51,230 bases of DNA from contig CAMCLK010000036.1 of the NCBI GenBank assembly GCA_945875585.1, positions 1 through 51,230 of the forward strand. The letters run 5' to 3'. Numbering within the stretch: position 1 is the stretch's first letter; each line of letters opens with the position of its first letter. Of this stretch, positions 1 to 9,309 are shown in pieces. A model generated the notes under the pieces. The model was not told the DNA's origin, did not search any database, and was given only the letters and a program-made list of their open reading frames with translations. The stretch comes from Candidatus Kuenenia stuttgartensis. Its GTDB lineage: Bacteria; Planctomycetota; Planctomycetia; Gemmatales; Gemmataceae. Both the position numbers and the translations under genes were made by a program.

Positions 1-959
1 AATGAGTCGATGACACTTGGAAGGCAAAACAGATCGATGGAAGCGTAGAAATCCCGGCGTTCTTGCTCGGTTAACGGGCCCATTATTCTGGCATTTGAAC
101 TGCGATTGGTCATAGAAGATTGGGCATCTGGCAGTACCGTTCCGGCTAGAAGGCCGAAAATGTTTTCATGTTGAAGCTTGCCTAGGGTTTCCAGCAATGC
201 CACAGAGCCTTTATTGCGACAAATGGGGCCTAGATGCCCAACTACAACGGCCTGATCTGGTAGGCCCCATCGCTTGCGGCCGCGAACGCGACTACCCCCA
301 GAAACAGACGCTGCGGCGATTCCGGGAGGAGCTACTTCGATGGCAGATTCCGAAAGCCCCCAGCGGGTTAGATGTTCTTTTTCACCTGCTGTTTGTGCGA
401 TAACCATGTCGGCGCGGCGCGCCAAACGCAGCAACGCTGGATGGTTGAAACCGTGCCGAATTCGTTCTCCCTGCGGGCCTTTCGGTCCCGGGTGCCAAAA
501 CGGAGTCAGAATAAATCGGGCTCGATACCGACGCGCCAACATTTCCGCGGCGGCAATGATGCTCCCATGTGGAAAAGCGAACGCATGCACCGCATCGGGT
601 TTTTCTGAAGCGGGTAATGGAATTGTCGCCAGACTCGGGCATACCGGGCCCCAAGGAAAAAGCCACGGTTGCAACGCTTCAGGCAACGGCACAGATTCGA
701 GAGCCCGCAGTAATACGCGTTGCCCTGGCCAACGCAAAACATCGTGTCGCCGGACTTGAACTGGCCCTTCGGTGGTGGTTCCGGGCTTCAGGTGGGGGGA
801 ATCTGCTCGAACAAATGCGTCGTGGGTTAGGCCAGTGGTCGTTTCCACACGAACGCGGTGGCCGCGGTCTGTTAAAAAATGCCCCAAGCGGCAGACATGA
901 TTCTCGGCACCACCCCGTGCGGGTGGGTATCTGTGAACAATATGGATAATATTGGCCAT
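1..959 (-). CDS. GT4-family glycosyltransferase, C-terminus beyond window
   Basis: I translated this frame by hand: it is open from an ATG at 959-957 to the left edge (319 codons plus two bases), so the gene is 3'-truncated by the window. The N-terminus HIVHRYPPARGGAENHV is the glycine-rich acceptor-side loop of GT-B enzymes of family GT4. A second domain starts near residue 235 with VVVGHLGPICRNKGS, the usual start of the nucleotide-sugar-binding half, preceded by a PPGI motif. GT4 enzymes transfer sugars from nucleotide donors at the cytoplasmic face, typically in polysaccharide or glycolipid assembly. The GPLTEQERRDFYASIDLFCLPS stretch near the edge fits the approach to the conserved E-x7-E region, which would lie outside the window. 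The substrate cannot be told. The gene is divergent from the aminotransferase gene at 1083. Confidence 0.85.
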   Translation of the reverse strand, partial: MANIIHIVHRYPPARGGAENHVCRLGHFLTDRGHRVRVETTTGLTHDAFVRADSPHLKPGTTTEGPVQVRRHDVLRWPGQRVLLRALESVPLPEALQPWLFPWGPVCPSLATIPLPASEKPDAVHAFAFPHGSIIAAAEMLARRYRARFILTPFWHPGPKGPQGERIRHGFNHPALLRLARRADMVIAQTAGEKEHLTRWGLSESAIEVAPPGIAAASVSGGSRVRGRKRWGLPDQAVVVGHLGPICRNKGSVALLETLGKLQHENIFGLLAGTVLPDAQSSMTNRSSNARIMGPLTEQERRDFYASIDLFCLPSVIDS

Positions 960-981
960 TACTGCCGAAACCGTGGTTGAA

Positions 982-1010
982 AGGGGCTTCATCTCTCGCA
1001 CAGAGCCCCT
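982..1010. promoter_or_regulatory. Inverted repeat in divergent intergenic region
   Basis: AGGGGCT at 982-988 is repeated in reverse complement as AGCCCCT at 1004-1010, around a 15-nt spacer. It lies between the divergent GT4 gene and the aminotransferase gene, where both promoters must be. It could be an operator or a 5'-leader hairpin. No run of T follows, so a terminator is unlikely. The function is inferred from position only. Confidence 0.3.
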
Positions 1011-1082
1011 GAAATAGTTACACTAGGAATTCTGGATCGGGTCATGGAATGGGTTGAAACGTCACGGTTTGAAAGGTTTGGC

Positions 1083-2276
1083 ATGCTTCAGGTTTCTCGA
1101 GTGGCGGCTTCCATTCAACCATCTGCAACATTGGCTGCTGCGGCGCGCGCCAAACAGTTGCAAGCTAGTGGCGTTCGGATCCGCGATTTCAGTCTGGGTG
1201 AACCCGATTTTCCCACTCCCGAACATATCTGTGAAGCTGCGCGCCAAGCTATGGTGGCGGGCAAAACGCGCTACACACAGGCGTCTGGCACTCCTGAACT
1301 TCGGGCTGCTGTAGCCTCGCACTATCGGGCCACCTACGGATTGGCGGTTACTCCAGATCAAGTGCTGATCAGTAACGGTGCCAAGCATTCCTTGCATAAC
1401 GCCCTTTCCGCATCACTGAATCCCGGCGATGAAGTCATTATTCCCACGCCCTATTGGGTAAGCTATTCCGATCTGGTTGCCATGACAGGTGCCGTGCCTG
1501 TGCTGGTTCCCACGACCATGGAAGATGGGTTCCGCCTCAATCCTCAAGCGCTGCGGGCCGCGATCACACCGCGCACGAAATTGTTACTCCTCAACGCGCC
1601 GAGCAATCCAACTGGCGCGGTTTACTCTCGCGCCCAGCTTGAAGCCTTGGCCAAGGTGGTACTGAAAGCCGATCTGTCTGTTATCAGCGATGAAATTTAT
1701 GAGCAATTGATGTTCGACGGCCGCGAGCCGGTTTGCTTCGCAACCCTGCATCCAGACCTGCCAGCGCGCACTTTGACGGTAAGCGGAGTCTCCAAAACAT
1801 ACGCCATGACCGGTTGGCGCATCGGATGGACAGTAGGGCCCGCGTCGCTCATTAAGGCCATGGGAAATGTCCAGAGTCAGCAAACCAGTAACCCATGCAG
1901 TATCAGTCAGGCGGCTGCCGTTGCGGCCATTACTGGAGATCAGCAATGCGTTGAGATGATGCGGAATACATTCCAGCAGAGGCGTGACCTTGTCTGCCGC
2001 CTGCTCAATGCTATTCCCGGCATCACCTGTCCGATTCCAGACGGCGCGTTCTATGCCTTTTTCAATATCACGGGGCTTTTTGGCAAGACAGTCGCTGGCA
2101 AATTAATTACGAATTCTGTGTCATTTTGTGACGGCGCTCTCGAAACAGCTCATGTTTGCCTTGTTCCAGGCAGTGCCTTCGGCGCCGAAGGGTTTGCCCG
2201 TCTGAGCTTTGCCACCAGCCCCGAGGAAATCGAGGCGGGCGTCGCCCAACTGGCAGAATGGTTGCGCCAGGGATAA
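1083..2276 (+). CDS. Aspartate/aromatic aminotransferase, class I PLP-dependent
   Basis: A fold-type I aminotransferase of the AspB/AspC-like Ib group, transferring the amino group of aspartate or a related amino acid to 2-oxoglutarate in the cytoplasm. From the ATG at 1083 the start reads LQVSRVAASIQPSATLAAAA, matching the family's usual N-terminus (V-x-x-I-x-PSATL), and the length of 397 aa is typical. An in-frame ATG at 1044 would add 13 residues without family similarity. Visible motifs are SLGEPDFPTP, the TRYTQASGTPELR substrate loop, the NAPSNPTGAVY segment, SDEIYE, and SGVSKTYAMTGWRIGW with the PLP-binding lysine near residue 237. It lies 39 nt upstream of the ornithine-cyclodeaminase-like gene, so the two are probably co-transcribed. 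The exact amino acid specificity is not readable. Confidence 0.9.
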   Translation: MLQVSRVAASIQPSATLAAAARAKQLQASGVRIRDFSLGEPDFPTPEHICEAARQAMVAGKTRYTQASGTPELRAAVASHYRATYGLAVTPDQVLISNGAKHSLHNALSASLNPGDEVIIPTPYWVSYSDLVAMTGAVPVLVPTTMEDGFRLNPQALRAAITPRTKLLLLNAPSNPTGAVYSRAQLEALAKVVLKADLSVISDEIYEQLMFDGREPVCFATLHPDLPARTLTVSGVSKTYAMTGWRIGWTVGPASLIKAMGNVQSQQTSNPCSISQAAAVAAITGDQQCVEMMRNTFQQRRDLVCRLLNAIPGITCPIPDGAFYAFFNITGLFGKTVAGKLITNSVSFCDGALETAHVCLVPGSAFGAEGFARLSFATSPEEIEAGVAQLAEWLRQG

Positions 2277-2315
2277 TTCACGTTCAGGTTCCGGTCATCG
2301 CGCGGAGATCGACTC

Positions 2316-3275
2316 ATGCCAATGCTGTTGCTGAATGAAGATGAGGTTGAACGCCTGTTGCCGATGAGCGAGGCCCTTGAAGCGGTGGAAATGGCGTTTC
2401 GCAAGATCGGGCTTGAGGAGGCTGTCAACCTTACTCGAAGCCGAGCGGTTACGGACCATGCTCAGATCCACATCATGGGTGCCACTATCAAGGGAATGGG
2501 GGCAATGGGTGCAAAGATTTATTCAACCAGCCGCAAGAACCCCCCTCAGTTTTATGTTCCACTGTTCGATGGCAAGACCGGACTTCTTCTTTCAATCATG
2601 AAGGGAGATCATCTTGGTCGAATCCGCACGGGAGCCGCTTCGGGTATTGCCACGAAAATTTTGAGCCGCCCGGATTCCACCTCGCTGGGAATCCTCGGAT
2701 CTGGCAAGCAGGCCTTTACCCAAGTGGAAGGTATTGCCCAAGTAAGAAAGCTAGAGCGCGTTACGGTTTGGAGCCCTACACCAGCCCATCGTGAGGCATT
2801 TGCCGAAACTTTGGCCAAAGCTTTTCCATTCGCGATCTCAGTTGCCACAACAGCTCGGGATGCCGTGGTTGGGCACGATATTGTGTCGACCATTACCTCT
2901 GCCTACGATCCGTTTATTGAGGCAGATTGGTTGGAACCCGGAATGCACATCAACGCGTGCGGATCCAATTTCGCAGGCAAGGCGGAACTAACGCCCGAAG
3001 CTGTGAAAAAGTGCGACCTGATAGTCGTGGATAACCGAGAACAGGCTCGCTTGGAATCGGGGGATCTGGAAAAACCGATCGAAGACAAGCTGGTTTGTTG
3101 GACAGATATCCGTGATTTTGGACCGTTGCTGGTGGGGCGTTATCCAGGTCGTGAGAATCCAAATCAGATCACGTTGTTCAAGTCCAACGGCTTGGCCATT
3201 CAAGATGTAGCCTGTGCCATGCGGGTTTATCGGCACGCTGTTGAGCAAAATGTAGGAACCACCATCGATTGGTGA
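2316..3275 (+). CDS. Ornithine cyclodeaminase / mu-crystallin family protein
   Basis: A 319-aa protein of the ornithine cyclodeaminase/mu-crystallin/archaeal alanine dehydrogenase family, the usual length. These enzymes use NAD(P)(H) for amino-acid deamination or imine reduction. A basic substrate loop (residues ~65-75) precedes GDHLGRIRTGAASG, the conserved R-T-x-A-x-S region. The Rossmann fold follows with SLGILGSGKQAF (G-x-G-x-Q-A), and then GMHINACGSNFAGKAEL, matching the family's G-x-H-x-N-A-x-G-S motif. It follows the aminotransferase gene by 39 nt and ends at the terminator at 3304-3335. Together the pair suggests amino-acid interconversion. Whether the substrate is ornithine, alanine or a cyclic imine cannot be decided, since family members differ widely. 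Confidence 0.88.
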   Translation: MPMLLLNEDEVERLLPMSEALEAVEMAFRKIGLEEAVNLTRSRAVTDHAQIHIMGATIKGMGAMGAKIYSTSRKNPPQFYVPLFDGKTGLLLSIMKGDHLGRIRTGAASGIATKILSRPDSTSLGILGSGKQAFTQVEGIAQVRKLERVTVWSPTPAHREAFAETLAKAFPFAISVATTARDAVVGHDIVSTITSAYDPFIEADWLEPGMHINACGSNFAGKAELTPEAVKKCDLIVVDNREQARLESGDLEKPIEDKLVCWTDIRDFGPLLVGRYPGRENPNQITLFKSNGLAIQDVACAMRVYRHAVEQNVGTTIDW

Positions 3276-3303
3276 CACCTTGGTGTTTAGGCTAGGATCC
3301 AAC

Positions 3304-3335
3304 AAAAGAGGGAGCCTTTAACGGCTCCCTCTTTT
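3304..3335. terminator. Bidirectional intrinsic terminator
   Basis: A perfect 13-bp stem, AAAAGAGGGAGCC with GGCTCCCTCTTTT, flanks a 6-nt loop TTTAAC. The stem ends in A4 on one side and T4 on the other, so it offers a hairpin plus U-tract in both directions. It sits between the stop of the cyclodeaminase-like gene (3275) and the stop of the convergent MFS/spermidine-synthase-like gene (3360), exactly where a shared terminator is expected. Confidence 0.9.
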
Positions 3336-3359
3336 ATTGGATCTTCAGTTAGCCAAGTA

Positions 3360-6275
3360 TCAATCGGATGGAGGCAGTTCAATGCTTTCGTTGTCGTTGT
3401 GCTTCCGATTCCACACTGCGATCAGATTGGAATAGTCGTCAGTCCACAACCCTACTTTCGGATTTGGAAGGGGCTCACGCCATAAAGAAGCACCCCGGCA
3501 ATAAGGTAAAACTCCATTAAACAGTAAGCCAGCGGCGCCAACACCGCCCGCAGGAGAGGCAAGGACATCGGCCGGTTCAAGGAATACTCGTTTGAGGCGC
3601 TCAAGAATTTCTTTATCTTCATCCGTGGGATTTTCTCCCAGTTTCTTGATGCGAAGGTCGCTGTAGTTTGAGTCCACAAGTTTATCCATGGCGTATGCCA
3701 ATCCACGACCAGTTCCCGGAGTGGTGGACGCAAATGTCGGGAGTGCTAACAGCCCTTGGTAGACTTCCATGGCTTGCCCAGGCCCAATGCGTGATGAAAG
3801 AAGAGGAGCTAAGCTCTCTTTATTTCGCGATAAGGCCACCCATGTGGATGCGGTCTTGCCCGGCCAGTTTTCACTGCCATCGCTGTTGAAAAGAATGGCA
3901 AGCTTTTCTTCCTGCGCCAAGTTTGCCAAGACCGGTACCAAATCGAGGTAGCGGTTGGAAACATGGAAAGCAACGATTCCCTTGTCCTTGAGTTTAGTCA
4001 CAAAAATCCGGAGAGCTTCAAGAGTGATCAGGTGCACGGGAATGGCATCTGAACTGAAAGCATCGACTGCAATCAGGTCGTAGCTGGCATCGGGTTCCTT
4101 TGCCATGCGGATGCGCGCGTCTCCCATGCGGAGTTCAACTTGCGCGCCGCGACGCTTGGCATCTTCAACAAAGCTGAAGTAGCGTTCGCGTCCATCGAAG
4201 CTCATTTGACGGACAAGGGGATCGATATCAAAAAAGACAAGTTCCTGGCCTGCGCGGGCGTAGCATGCCATGGTGCCAGTACCGAGACCAATTACCGCAA
4301 CTTTGGGCAGGGGAACTTTGCCCTTGGGCTGCATTCCCGCATAACCATCCGCCAAGCACGAGGTCATGACCTGACCGATGGGGCCTGAACGGTGATAGTA
4401 GGTGAGAGGAATGTCCGCCATATCCGGGTCGAGGAACTGCTTGCCGTGAAGAGTTGTCCCGTGCAACAACCGACGGAAGCGTCCATCGGATTCCTTGCGG
4501 TTTTCCACCTGCAACACACCGAAGAATCCGCGGCGTTGCGTGAGTGATGAATCTTCACCCATGGCATTGATGGTTGCGGCAAGAAGGACTGCACCCGTGC
4601 CCAAGGCCAAGCGCTGCGATCTGTCGACAAAGGTGTAACAGATGACAAGCGGTACACCGATGGCCAGAATCGCCTGAATCTGTGTGAATCCTAGTCCCAC
4701 GGATTTTGAAAGGCTTTTTAGTGGTGTGAACAGGGCATCGGAATAGGTTCCCAGCAGCAGGGCCAGAACCAGAATACCCATGGAGAGTGGCAGCAGGCAG
4801 TCCATTAAGCCCTTATAAGATAGCTGGCCTGAAAGGTGCGCCGTGATCAGCCACGCGATAAAGCCGCCCACCAGAGCGCCGGTCAGATAATGATTGGACC
4901 ACGTGCGGTAAGCAACATCTTGATCTGTTCCACGCAAAATGAAGAGGACCAAAGATCCAAATAGCGCCAGACCAGCCAAGCCCCATTCGGCCAGTCGGGT
5001 CGAAGGTGTATCGTCGGCTTCGCGCCCAAGGGGAGGGCACAGGGCGCAGGCGACCAGCAGTGCAATCGGGTACTCGGCAAGTGAGAAAAACGCCAAGGGC
5101 GCAATCAGGCCATTGAACAGGCCGCCGATAACGCCACCTAGTGACATGTAGAGATAAAACTCTGTCAGGTGAGCCGGTTCAGGACGATCCTTGGCCAGTT
5201 CGCCATGGCAAACCATGGAAACAATGAACAACACGGTGAGGTGAATGCCAACACTCAGCAGAATGTTACCGGGCCTGATTTCGGTGATCACCATGAATAT
5301 GAGAAGCATGCATGCCAGTGGCAGGGCAGCCATAAACCCGTACGAAATGATGGGGTTCATGCGGCCAAACACAAAAATAAAGCTCAACAGGTAAAGTGCC
5401 AGAGGGGGAATCCATAGAAGCGGGATGGCTGCGATATCGGTCGTCATGTAGGTGGTGGCGCCCAACATCAGGCTGCTTGGAACAGCAGCGAGCATGATCC
5501 AACGAAGCCGGCGTGCCCAAGTCAGTGGTTCAACGGGCAAGTCGAGATTGTCGTGCTCGGAACGTTTGTTGCCATCGGATGAGTCAGAATCTGCTGGTTC
5601 AGTATCGTTGCGTAGGGCCAAGAAACCGCATAGGGCTGTAAGGGCAACTAGCATCATAAACCCTGCTACCCACAGCCAGCGCTGGCTTTCAAGCGTAAGG
5701 CTAGGTTCCACAACAAACGGATAACCCACCAACGCAATCATGCTGCCAAGGTTGCTTGCAGCATAAAGGAAATATGGGTCGGCTGACTGTGGGTGCCCAG
5801 TACGAGAGAACCAGCGTTGAATGAGTGGAGCACTGGTGCTAACTGCAAAGAACGGAGGACCGGCGGCAATAAGCAGTACGGTCAGCAGCCATGGAATGGG
5901 ATTGGATTCGGTTGGCGGTTCCAGCCAGGTGATGGATTTGGTGAGTGGTTCAATGTCGAAACGGAGGAGCAGTAGAACAGCAAGAGCGGTTCCAAGCACG
6001 CACAGATGCACAGTGACCTGAGCCCGTAGCGGAAGGCGTGTTGTGATCATGTGCGAGTAAAAGTAGCCAGCTAGAAGCAATCCTTGGAAAAACACCATGC
6101 AGGTGTTCCACACCGCGGGGGTTCCACCCAGAAATGGCAAGAGGATCTTGCCAACCATCGGTTGCACCAAAAACAAAATGGTGGCGCTGGTGAAAATAGT
6201 CAGCACGAAAAGAATCAGGGTTTGGAAATGATCGACCGGATTGCCTTTGGCACGGTCTGAATTTGCTAACGACAT
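3360..6275 (-). CDS. Fused MFS/spermidine synthase-like membrane protein (copy 1)
   Basis: A 971-aa protein. The N-terminal ~590 residues are a chain of hydrophobic helices starting with FTSATILFLVQPMVGKILLP and FLGGTPAVWNTCMVFFQ, the hallmark of the membrane half of fused MFS/spermidine-synthase proteins. The C-terminal third is SpeE-like: LHGTTLHGKQFLDP, VIGLGTGTMACYARAG (SAM-binding glycine loop near residue 662), FFDIDP, then YDLIAVDAFSSDAIPVHL, and finally LWTDDYSNL. I chose the ATG at 6275. The frame is open further upstream, but the added 51 residues lack family similarity and would overlap the neighbour. It lies 25 nt after the stop of its paralogue at 6301-8859, so the two are likely one transcript. 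Polyamine synthesis by such fusions is not established and the physiological substrate is unknown. Confidence 0.88.
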   Translation of the reverse strand: MSLANSDRAKGNPVDHFQTLILFVLTIFTSATILFLVQPMVGKILLPFLGGTPAVWNTCMVFFQGLLLAGYFYSHMITTRLPLRAQVTVHLCVLGTALAVLLLLRFDIEPLTKSITWLEPPTESNPIPWLLTVLLIAAGPPFFAVSTSAPLIQRWFSRTGHPQSADPYFLYAASNLGSMIALVGYPFVVEPSLTLESQRWLWVAGFMMLVALTALCGFLALRNDTEPADSDSSDGNKRSEHDNLDLPVEPLTWARRLRWIMLAAVPSSLMLGATTYMTTDIAAIPLLWIPPLALYLLSFIFVFGRMNPIISYGFMAALPLACMLLIFMVITEIRPGNILLSVGIHLTVLFIVSMVCHGELAKDRPEPAHLTEFYLYMSLGGVIGGLFNGLIAPLAFFSLAEYPIALLVACALCPPLGREADDTPSTRLAEWGLAGLALFGSLVLFILRGTDQDVAYRTWSNHYLTGALVGGFIAWLITAHLSGQLSYKGLMDCLLPLSMGILVLALLLGTYSDALFTPLKSLSKSVGLGFTQIQAILAIGVPLVICYTFVDRSQRLALGTGAVLLAATINAMGEDSSLTQRRGFFGVLQVENRKESDGRFRRLLHGTTLHGKQFLDPDMADIPLTYYHRSGPIGQVMTSCLADGYAGMQPKGKVPLPKVAVIGLGTGTMACYARAGQELVFFDIDPLVRQMSFDGRERYFSFVEDAKRRGAQVELRMGDARIRMAKEPDASYDLIAVDAFSSDAIPVHLITLEALRIFVTKLKDKGIVAFHVSNRYLDLVPVLANLAQEEKLAILFNSDGSENWPGKTASTWVALSRNKESLAPLLSSRIGPGQAMEVYQGLLALPTFASTTPGTGRGLAYAMDKLVDSNYSDLRIKKLGENPTDEDKEILERLKRVFLEPADVLASPAGGVGAAGLLFNGVLPYCRGASLWREPLPNPKVGLWTDDYSNLIAVWNRKHNDNESIELPPSD

Positions 6276-6300
6276 GGCTGACTCCGGCTCCGCTTTGGTT

Positions 6301-8859
6301 CTATCGTGCCCACTTGAAAATGCCGACAATATTGGAATAGTCGTCTGTCCAGACGCCCAAATCGGGGTTGCCTTCTCCGGCGCGCCAAGATTCCGTCCAG
6401 GTGTCTTCACCCTCAAGGCGGAAGCCACGGCCCAGTTCAGGCAAAATTCCGGTGTGCTCCCTTTTGCGGGAAATCACAACCCAATTTGTGCCGTACTTGT
6501 CGATCCGGTCGATACCGAAACCACCCTGAATCTGCATCGACCATCCCATAGTTTCTGCAAGATTTGCTAAAACTGGCTCGAAATTAAGATAACGGTTGGC
6601 GATGTTCACAACAACCATGCCGTCGTCCTCGAGTTTGTCGAAATAGCTTTCAAATGCTTCCCGGGTAAGCAGGTGAACTGGGACGGAGTCCGATGCGAAT
6701 GCATCCATGAAGAGCACGTCAAACTTTCCTTCACCGGCATCGTGCCGTTCAATCAGTTTTCGACCGTCGCCAAGTTTGATATTCACCTTGGCACCACGTT
6801 CCTCAGCATCTCTGAGAAATGTGAAGAAGCGGTTGTTTGGGTCGAGGTACGAGGTGGTTACAACTTCTGGGTCAATTTCAAATAGGGTCAGAGTCCAGTT
6901 TTTTCGGGCGTAGGCCGCAAGGGTACCGGTTCCTACCCCTAAAACCGCAATTCGCTGGGCGCGGCCAGCAAGCCGTTGTCGTTCATCAATCGATTCGAAT
7001 AGCTGACCAATGGCGCCGGTGCGGTGGAAGTACGTGACTGTTTCACCACGCATATATGCGGGAGAATAAATCTGCATGCCGTGATTGGTCGTGCCATGGA
7101 GCATTTTGTGGTATGTCCAGGTTTCATGCACTTCCGTCTCTGCCAAGGGGAACCAGAATGCAATGGGGTGGTTCGATTCTTGGATTGTGAATGTGCCATA
7201 AAAATTACGTTTTTCAAGCAGGTGCCTGTCTTGAAGATTGTTGTCGATCAGTGTTTGAACCCAACTTAACCCGGGAAACCGGTCGCGTGGGAGCCAATGG
7301 GTGGCCCACTGGCGCGCGTCGTCCACAGCCACAAATCCAACGGCCAGAAGGAGTAAACCTATTACCATGCCAACAGATGCTACAGAGGTCTGTGTGAGTA
7401 CCCGAGCCCATTTCATGCCATTAGACACATCAAATCCGGGTAACATGAGGCAGGCCAAGGCCGCGACAAGTGGATACTCCACAACCCTGTTGAATATAAG
7501 AGGGGCTACCATGGTGTTGAAAATTCCACCGAGCACACCTCCGACCGACATAGCCAAGTAAAATGAAGTCAAATGGCTGGGCGTAGGCCGATCGCGGGCC
7601 AATTCCCCATGACAAACCATCGACGCGGCGAGAAGCAGTGCCAAATGCCAAGTGATGGCTTGCTGTTCAGGTATTTCGATCGACCGTTTGATCACCGGCA
7701 AGGTTGCCACAAGGATCAGGAGTAGTGGGAGCAGAATAATCCAAAGGATATGTTGGCGGTTGGATGTCCGTGCCAGAAATACGGCCAGCAATGGGACTCC
7801 CAGAAGCAGAACGATATCTAAAGACTTCATTGTCACCGGGCGTTCGCTGCCGCGCACCAATGCGCCACCCAGATCAGATAGTCCTTCTATTCGAAAAAAG
7901 TCTCCCACGGCTCCAGACTGTCCCAGAAGAATTGCCAATGGGGCCAACAAGAAAACTGCCTGATAGATCCATCCCGGGATTTTGGAAAAAACGAGAATGA
8001 AGCTAAGCAGGTAAAGTGCCAGTGGAAGTATCCACAGCAGTGGAATCGGGGCGATATCGGTGGTTAGGTGCGTGGTGCAACCAATCATTAAGCTGCTGGG
8101 GATGAAAGCCAAAGCAATCCAGCCTAGCATGGTTGTCCATGCTAGTGGTTTTTCAGTTTGGCTTCCATCCGTTGAGGTTGAATCTGGAATAGCTGGATTG
8201 CGGGCTGCCAAACTACCGCAAAGGGCAACAAGGCACCCATACACAATAAATCCAGTCAGCCAAACATATGCTTGTTGGCCAATGGTGAGCGAAGGCTCGA
8301 TGAAGAACGGGTAACCAACAAGCGTGAGCATGCTGCCAAGATTGCTTGCTGCATAAAGGAAGTAGGGGTCGCGAGCGGCTGGGTGGCTCGTGCCAGCAAA
8401 CCACCGCTGCAGCAATGGTGCCGTGGTGCTAACCACGAAAAATGGGAGGCCCGTTGTAATAAGCAGTACGGTTAGCAACCAAGGAATGGGATTGGTGGAA
8501 GTTGGTGTGGGGAGAATGGTTTGAGAGAGGAAATCTACGCGGAACTTGAAAGCGATTAGCGGAATCAGTGCAACGGCCAATAGTGAGCCCTGAACAATGA
8601 GCTGGGTGCGGAGCGAGGGAACACGCTTCATCCGGTGGGCATAGTAGTAGCCACCCAGAAGGAGAGCCTGAAAAAACACCATGCAGGTGTTCCAAACGGC
8701 AGGAGTTCCACCCAGATAGGGGAGAAGAATTTTACCAACCAGCGGCTGTACCATGAACAAAAGCATGGCACTGACAAAGATAGTCGCGCTGAAACTGACG
8801 AGTAAGGCGAGGTGCACGCAACACTCATCCAAAAATGAAAGGTTAAAGTCGGAACGCAA
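6301..8859 (-). CDS. Fused MFS/spermidine synthase-like membrane protein (copy 2)
   Basis: An 852-aa paralogue of the downstream gene, with the same layout. The membrane domain opens with LLFMVQPLVGKILLPYLGG and TPAVWNTCMVFFQALLLGG. A soluble SpeE-like domain carries MLHGTTNHGMQIYSP, VLGVGTGTLAAYARK near residue 641, LFEIDPEV, FDVLFMDAFASDSVPVHLL and LGVWTDDYSN. The frame begins at a TTG (8859-8857) directly after an in-frame stop. An AGGA lies only four bases before it, so a GTG at 8817 is a reasonable alternative start. The two copies are clearly homologous from the first helix to the last motif, but copy 1 has a longer middle section. The gene is first in a probable two-gene minus-strand unit. 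Confidence 0.86.
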   Translation of the reverse strand: MRSDFNLSFLDECCVHLALLVSFSATIFVSAMLLFMVQPLVGKILLPYLGGTPAVWNTCMVFFQALLLGGYYYAHRMKRVPSLRTQLIVQGSLLAVALIPLIAFKFRVDFLSQTILPTPTSTNPIPWLLTVLLITTGLPFFVVSTTAPLLQRWFAGTSHPAARDPYFLYAASNLGSMLTLVGYPFFIEPSLTIGQQAYVWLTGFIVYGCLVALCGSLAARNPAIPDSTSTDGSQTEKPLAWTTMLGWIALAFIPSSLMIGCTTHLTTDIAPIPLLWILPLALYLLSFILVFSKIPGWIYQAVFLLAPLAILLGQSGAVGDFFRIEGLSDLGGALVRGSERPVTMKSLDIVLLLGVPLLAVFLARTSNRQHILWIILLPLLLILVATLPVIKRSIEIPEQQAITWHLALLLAASMVCHGELARDRPTPSHLTSFYLAMSVGGVLGGIFNTMVAPLIFNRVVEYPLVAALACLMLPGFDVSNGMKWARVLTQTSVASVGMVIGLLLLAVGFVAVDDARQWATHWLPRDRFPGLSWVQTLIDNNLQDRHLLEKRNFYGTFTIQESNHPIAFWFPLAETEVHETWTYHKMLHGTTNHGMQIYSPAYMRGETVTYFHRTGAIGQLFESIDERQRLAGRAQRIAVLGVGTGTLAAYARKNWTLTLFEIDPEVVTTSYLDPNNRFFTFLRDAEERGAKVNIKLGDGRKLIERHDAGEGKFDVLFMDAFASDSVPVHLLTREAFESYFDKLEDDGMVVVNIANRYLNFEPVLANLAETMGWSMQIQGGFGIDRIDKYGTNWVVISRKREHTGILPELGRGFRLEGEDTWTESWRAGEGNPDLGVWTDDYSNIVGIFKWAR

Positions 8860-9050
8860 TCAATCCTGATCAACACATGCATCCTGCACCAACAGTATGC
8901 GAATCTCTGCCCTCAATGGCCAAGGAAAATTGGTTGGCAGTCTTCTGGTGAGGGCGGCCTTCCGATTCGTGGTGCGGGCCGCTATGGTAATGTTTGAAGG
9001 GCCTGCCTGTTGTCAGGGCCTATTCATTTACAACCATCTAGGGCATAGCC

Positions 9051-9191
9051 ATGGGCGGAAACAGGTCGGGTACAATTCGGAAACTGCGCCTCAAGCGCGT
9101 CAAGCGGGAAACTCTCCGTTTACTGGCCAAGCATGCTGCGGCTTGCGAGGCAGCACCAGAAGCAGCCAAGGCTGCTGTCGCCAAGTCCTGA
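9051..9191 (+). CDS. Small basic protein of unknown function (46 aa)
   Basis: A short frame from ATG 9051 to TGA 9189-9191. The product begins with a basic segment (MGGNRSGTIRKLRLKRVKRE) followed by an Ala/Glu/Lys-rich helix-like segment ending AAVAKS. The charge pattern is orderly and unlike a random frame. A weak AGGG lies 11 nt upstream of the ATG. It occupies a gap otherwise empty between the divergent MFS/SpeE gene and the GT2 gene. I do not recognise a specific family. Short basic proteins of this look occur in planctomycete genomes, and a nucleic-acid-binding role is only a guess from charge. Confidence 0.5.
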   Translation: MGGNRSGTIRKLRLKRVKRETLRLLAKHAAACEAAPEAAKAAVAKS

Positions 9192-9309
9192 CAAGCTAAT
9201 CGCATATCATGCCTTTGAATCGGCATTGAGGCGAATCCAGCAGGTCGGTTACAGTCGCTGGCGAGTGAGTCGAAAATCAAGCTAGGTGGAATGACCTGGT
9301 TGGTTCGGG

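Noticed and set aside
382..742. Short minus-strand open frames of 94 and 78 codons
   Set aside because: They lie in the wrong frames inside the GT4 glycosyltransferase, whose own frame is open from 959 to the left edge and shows family motifs.
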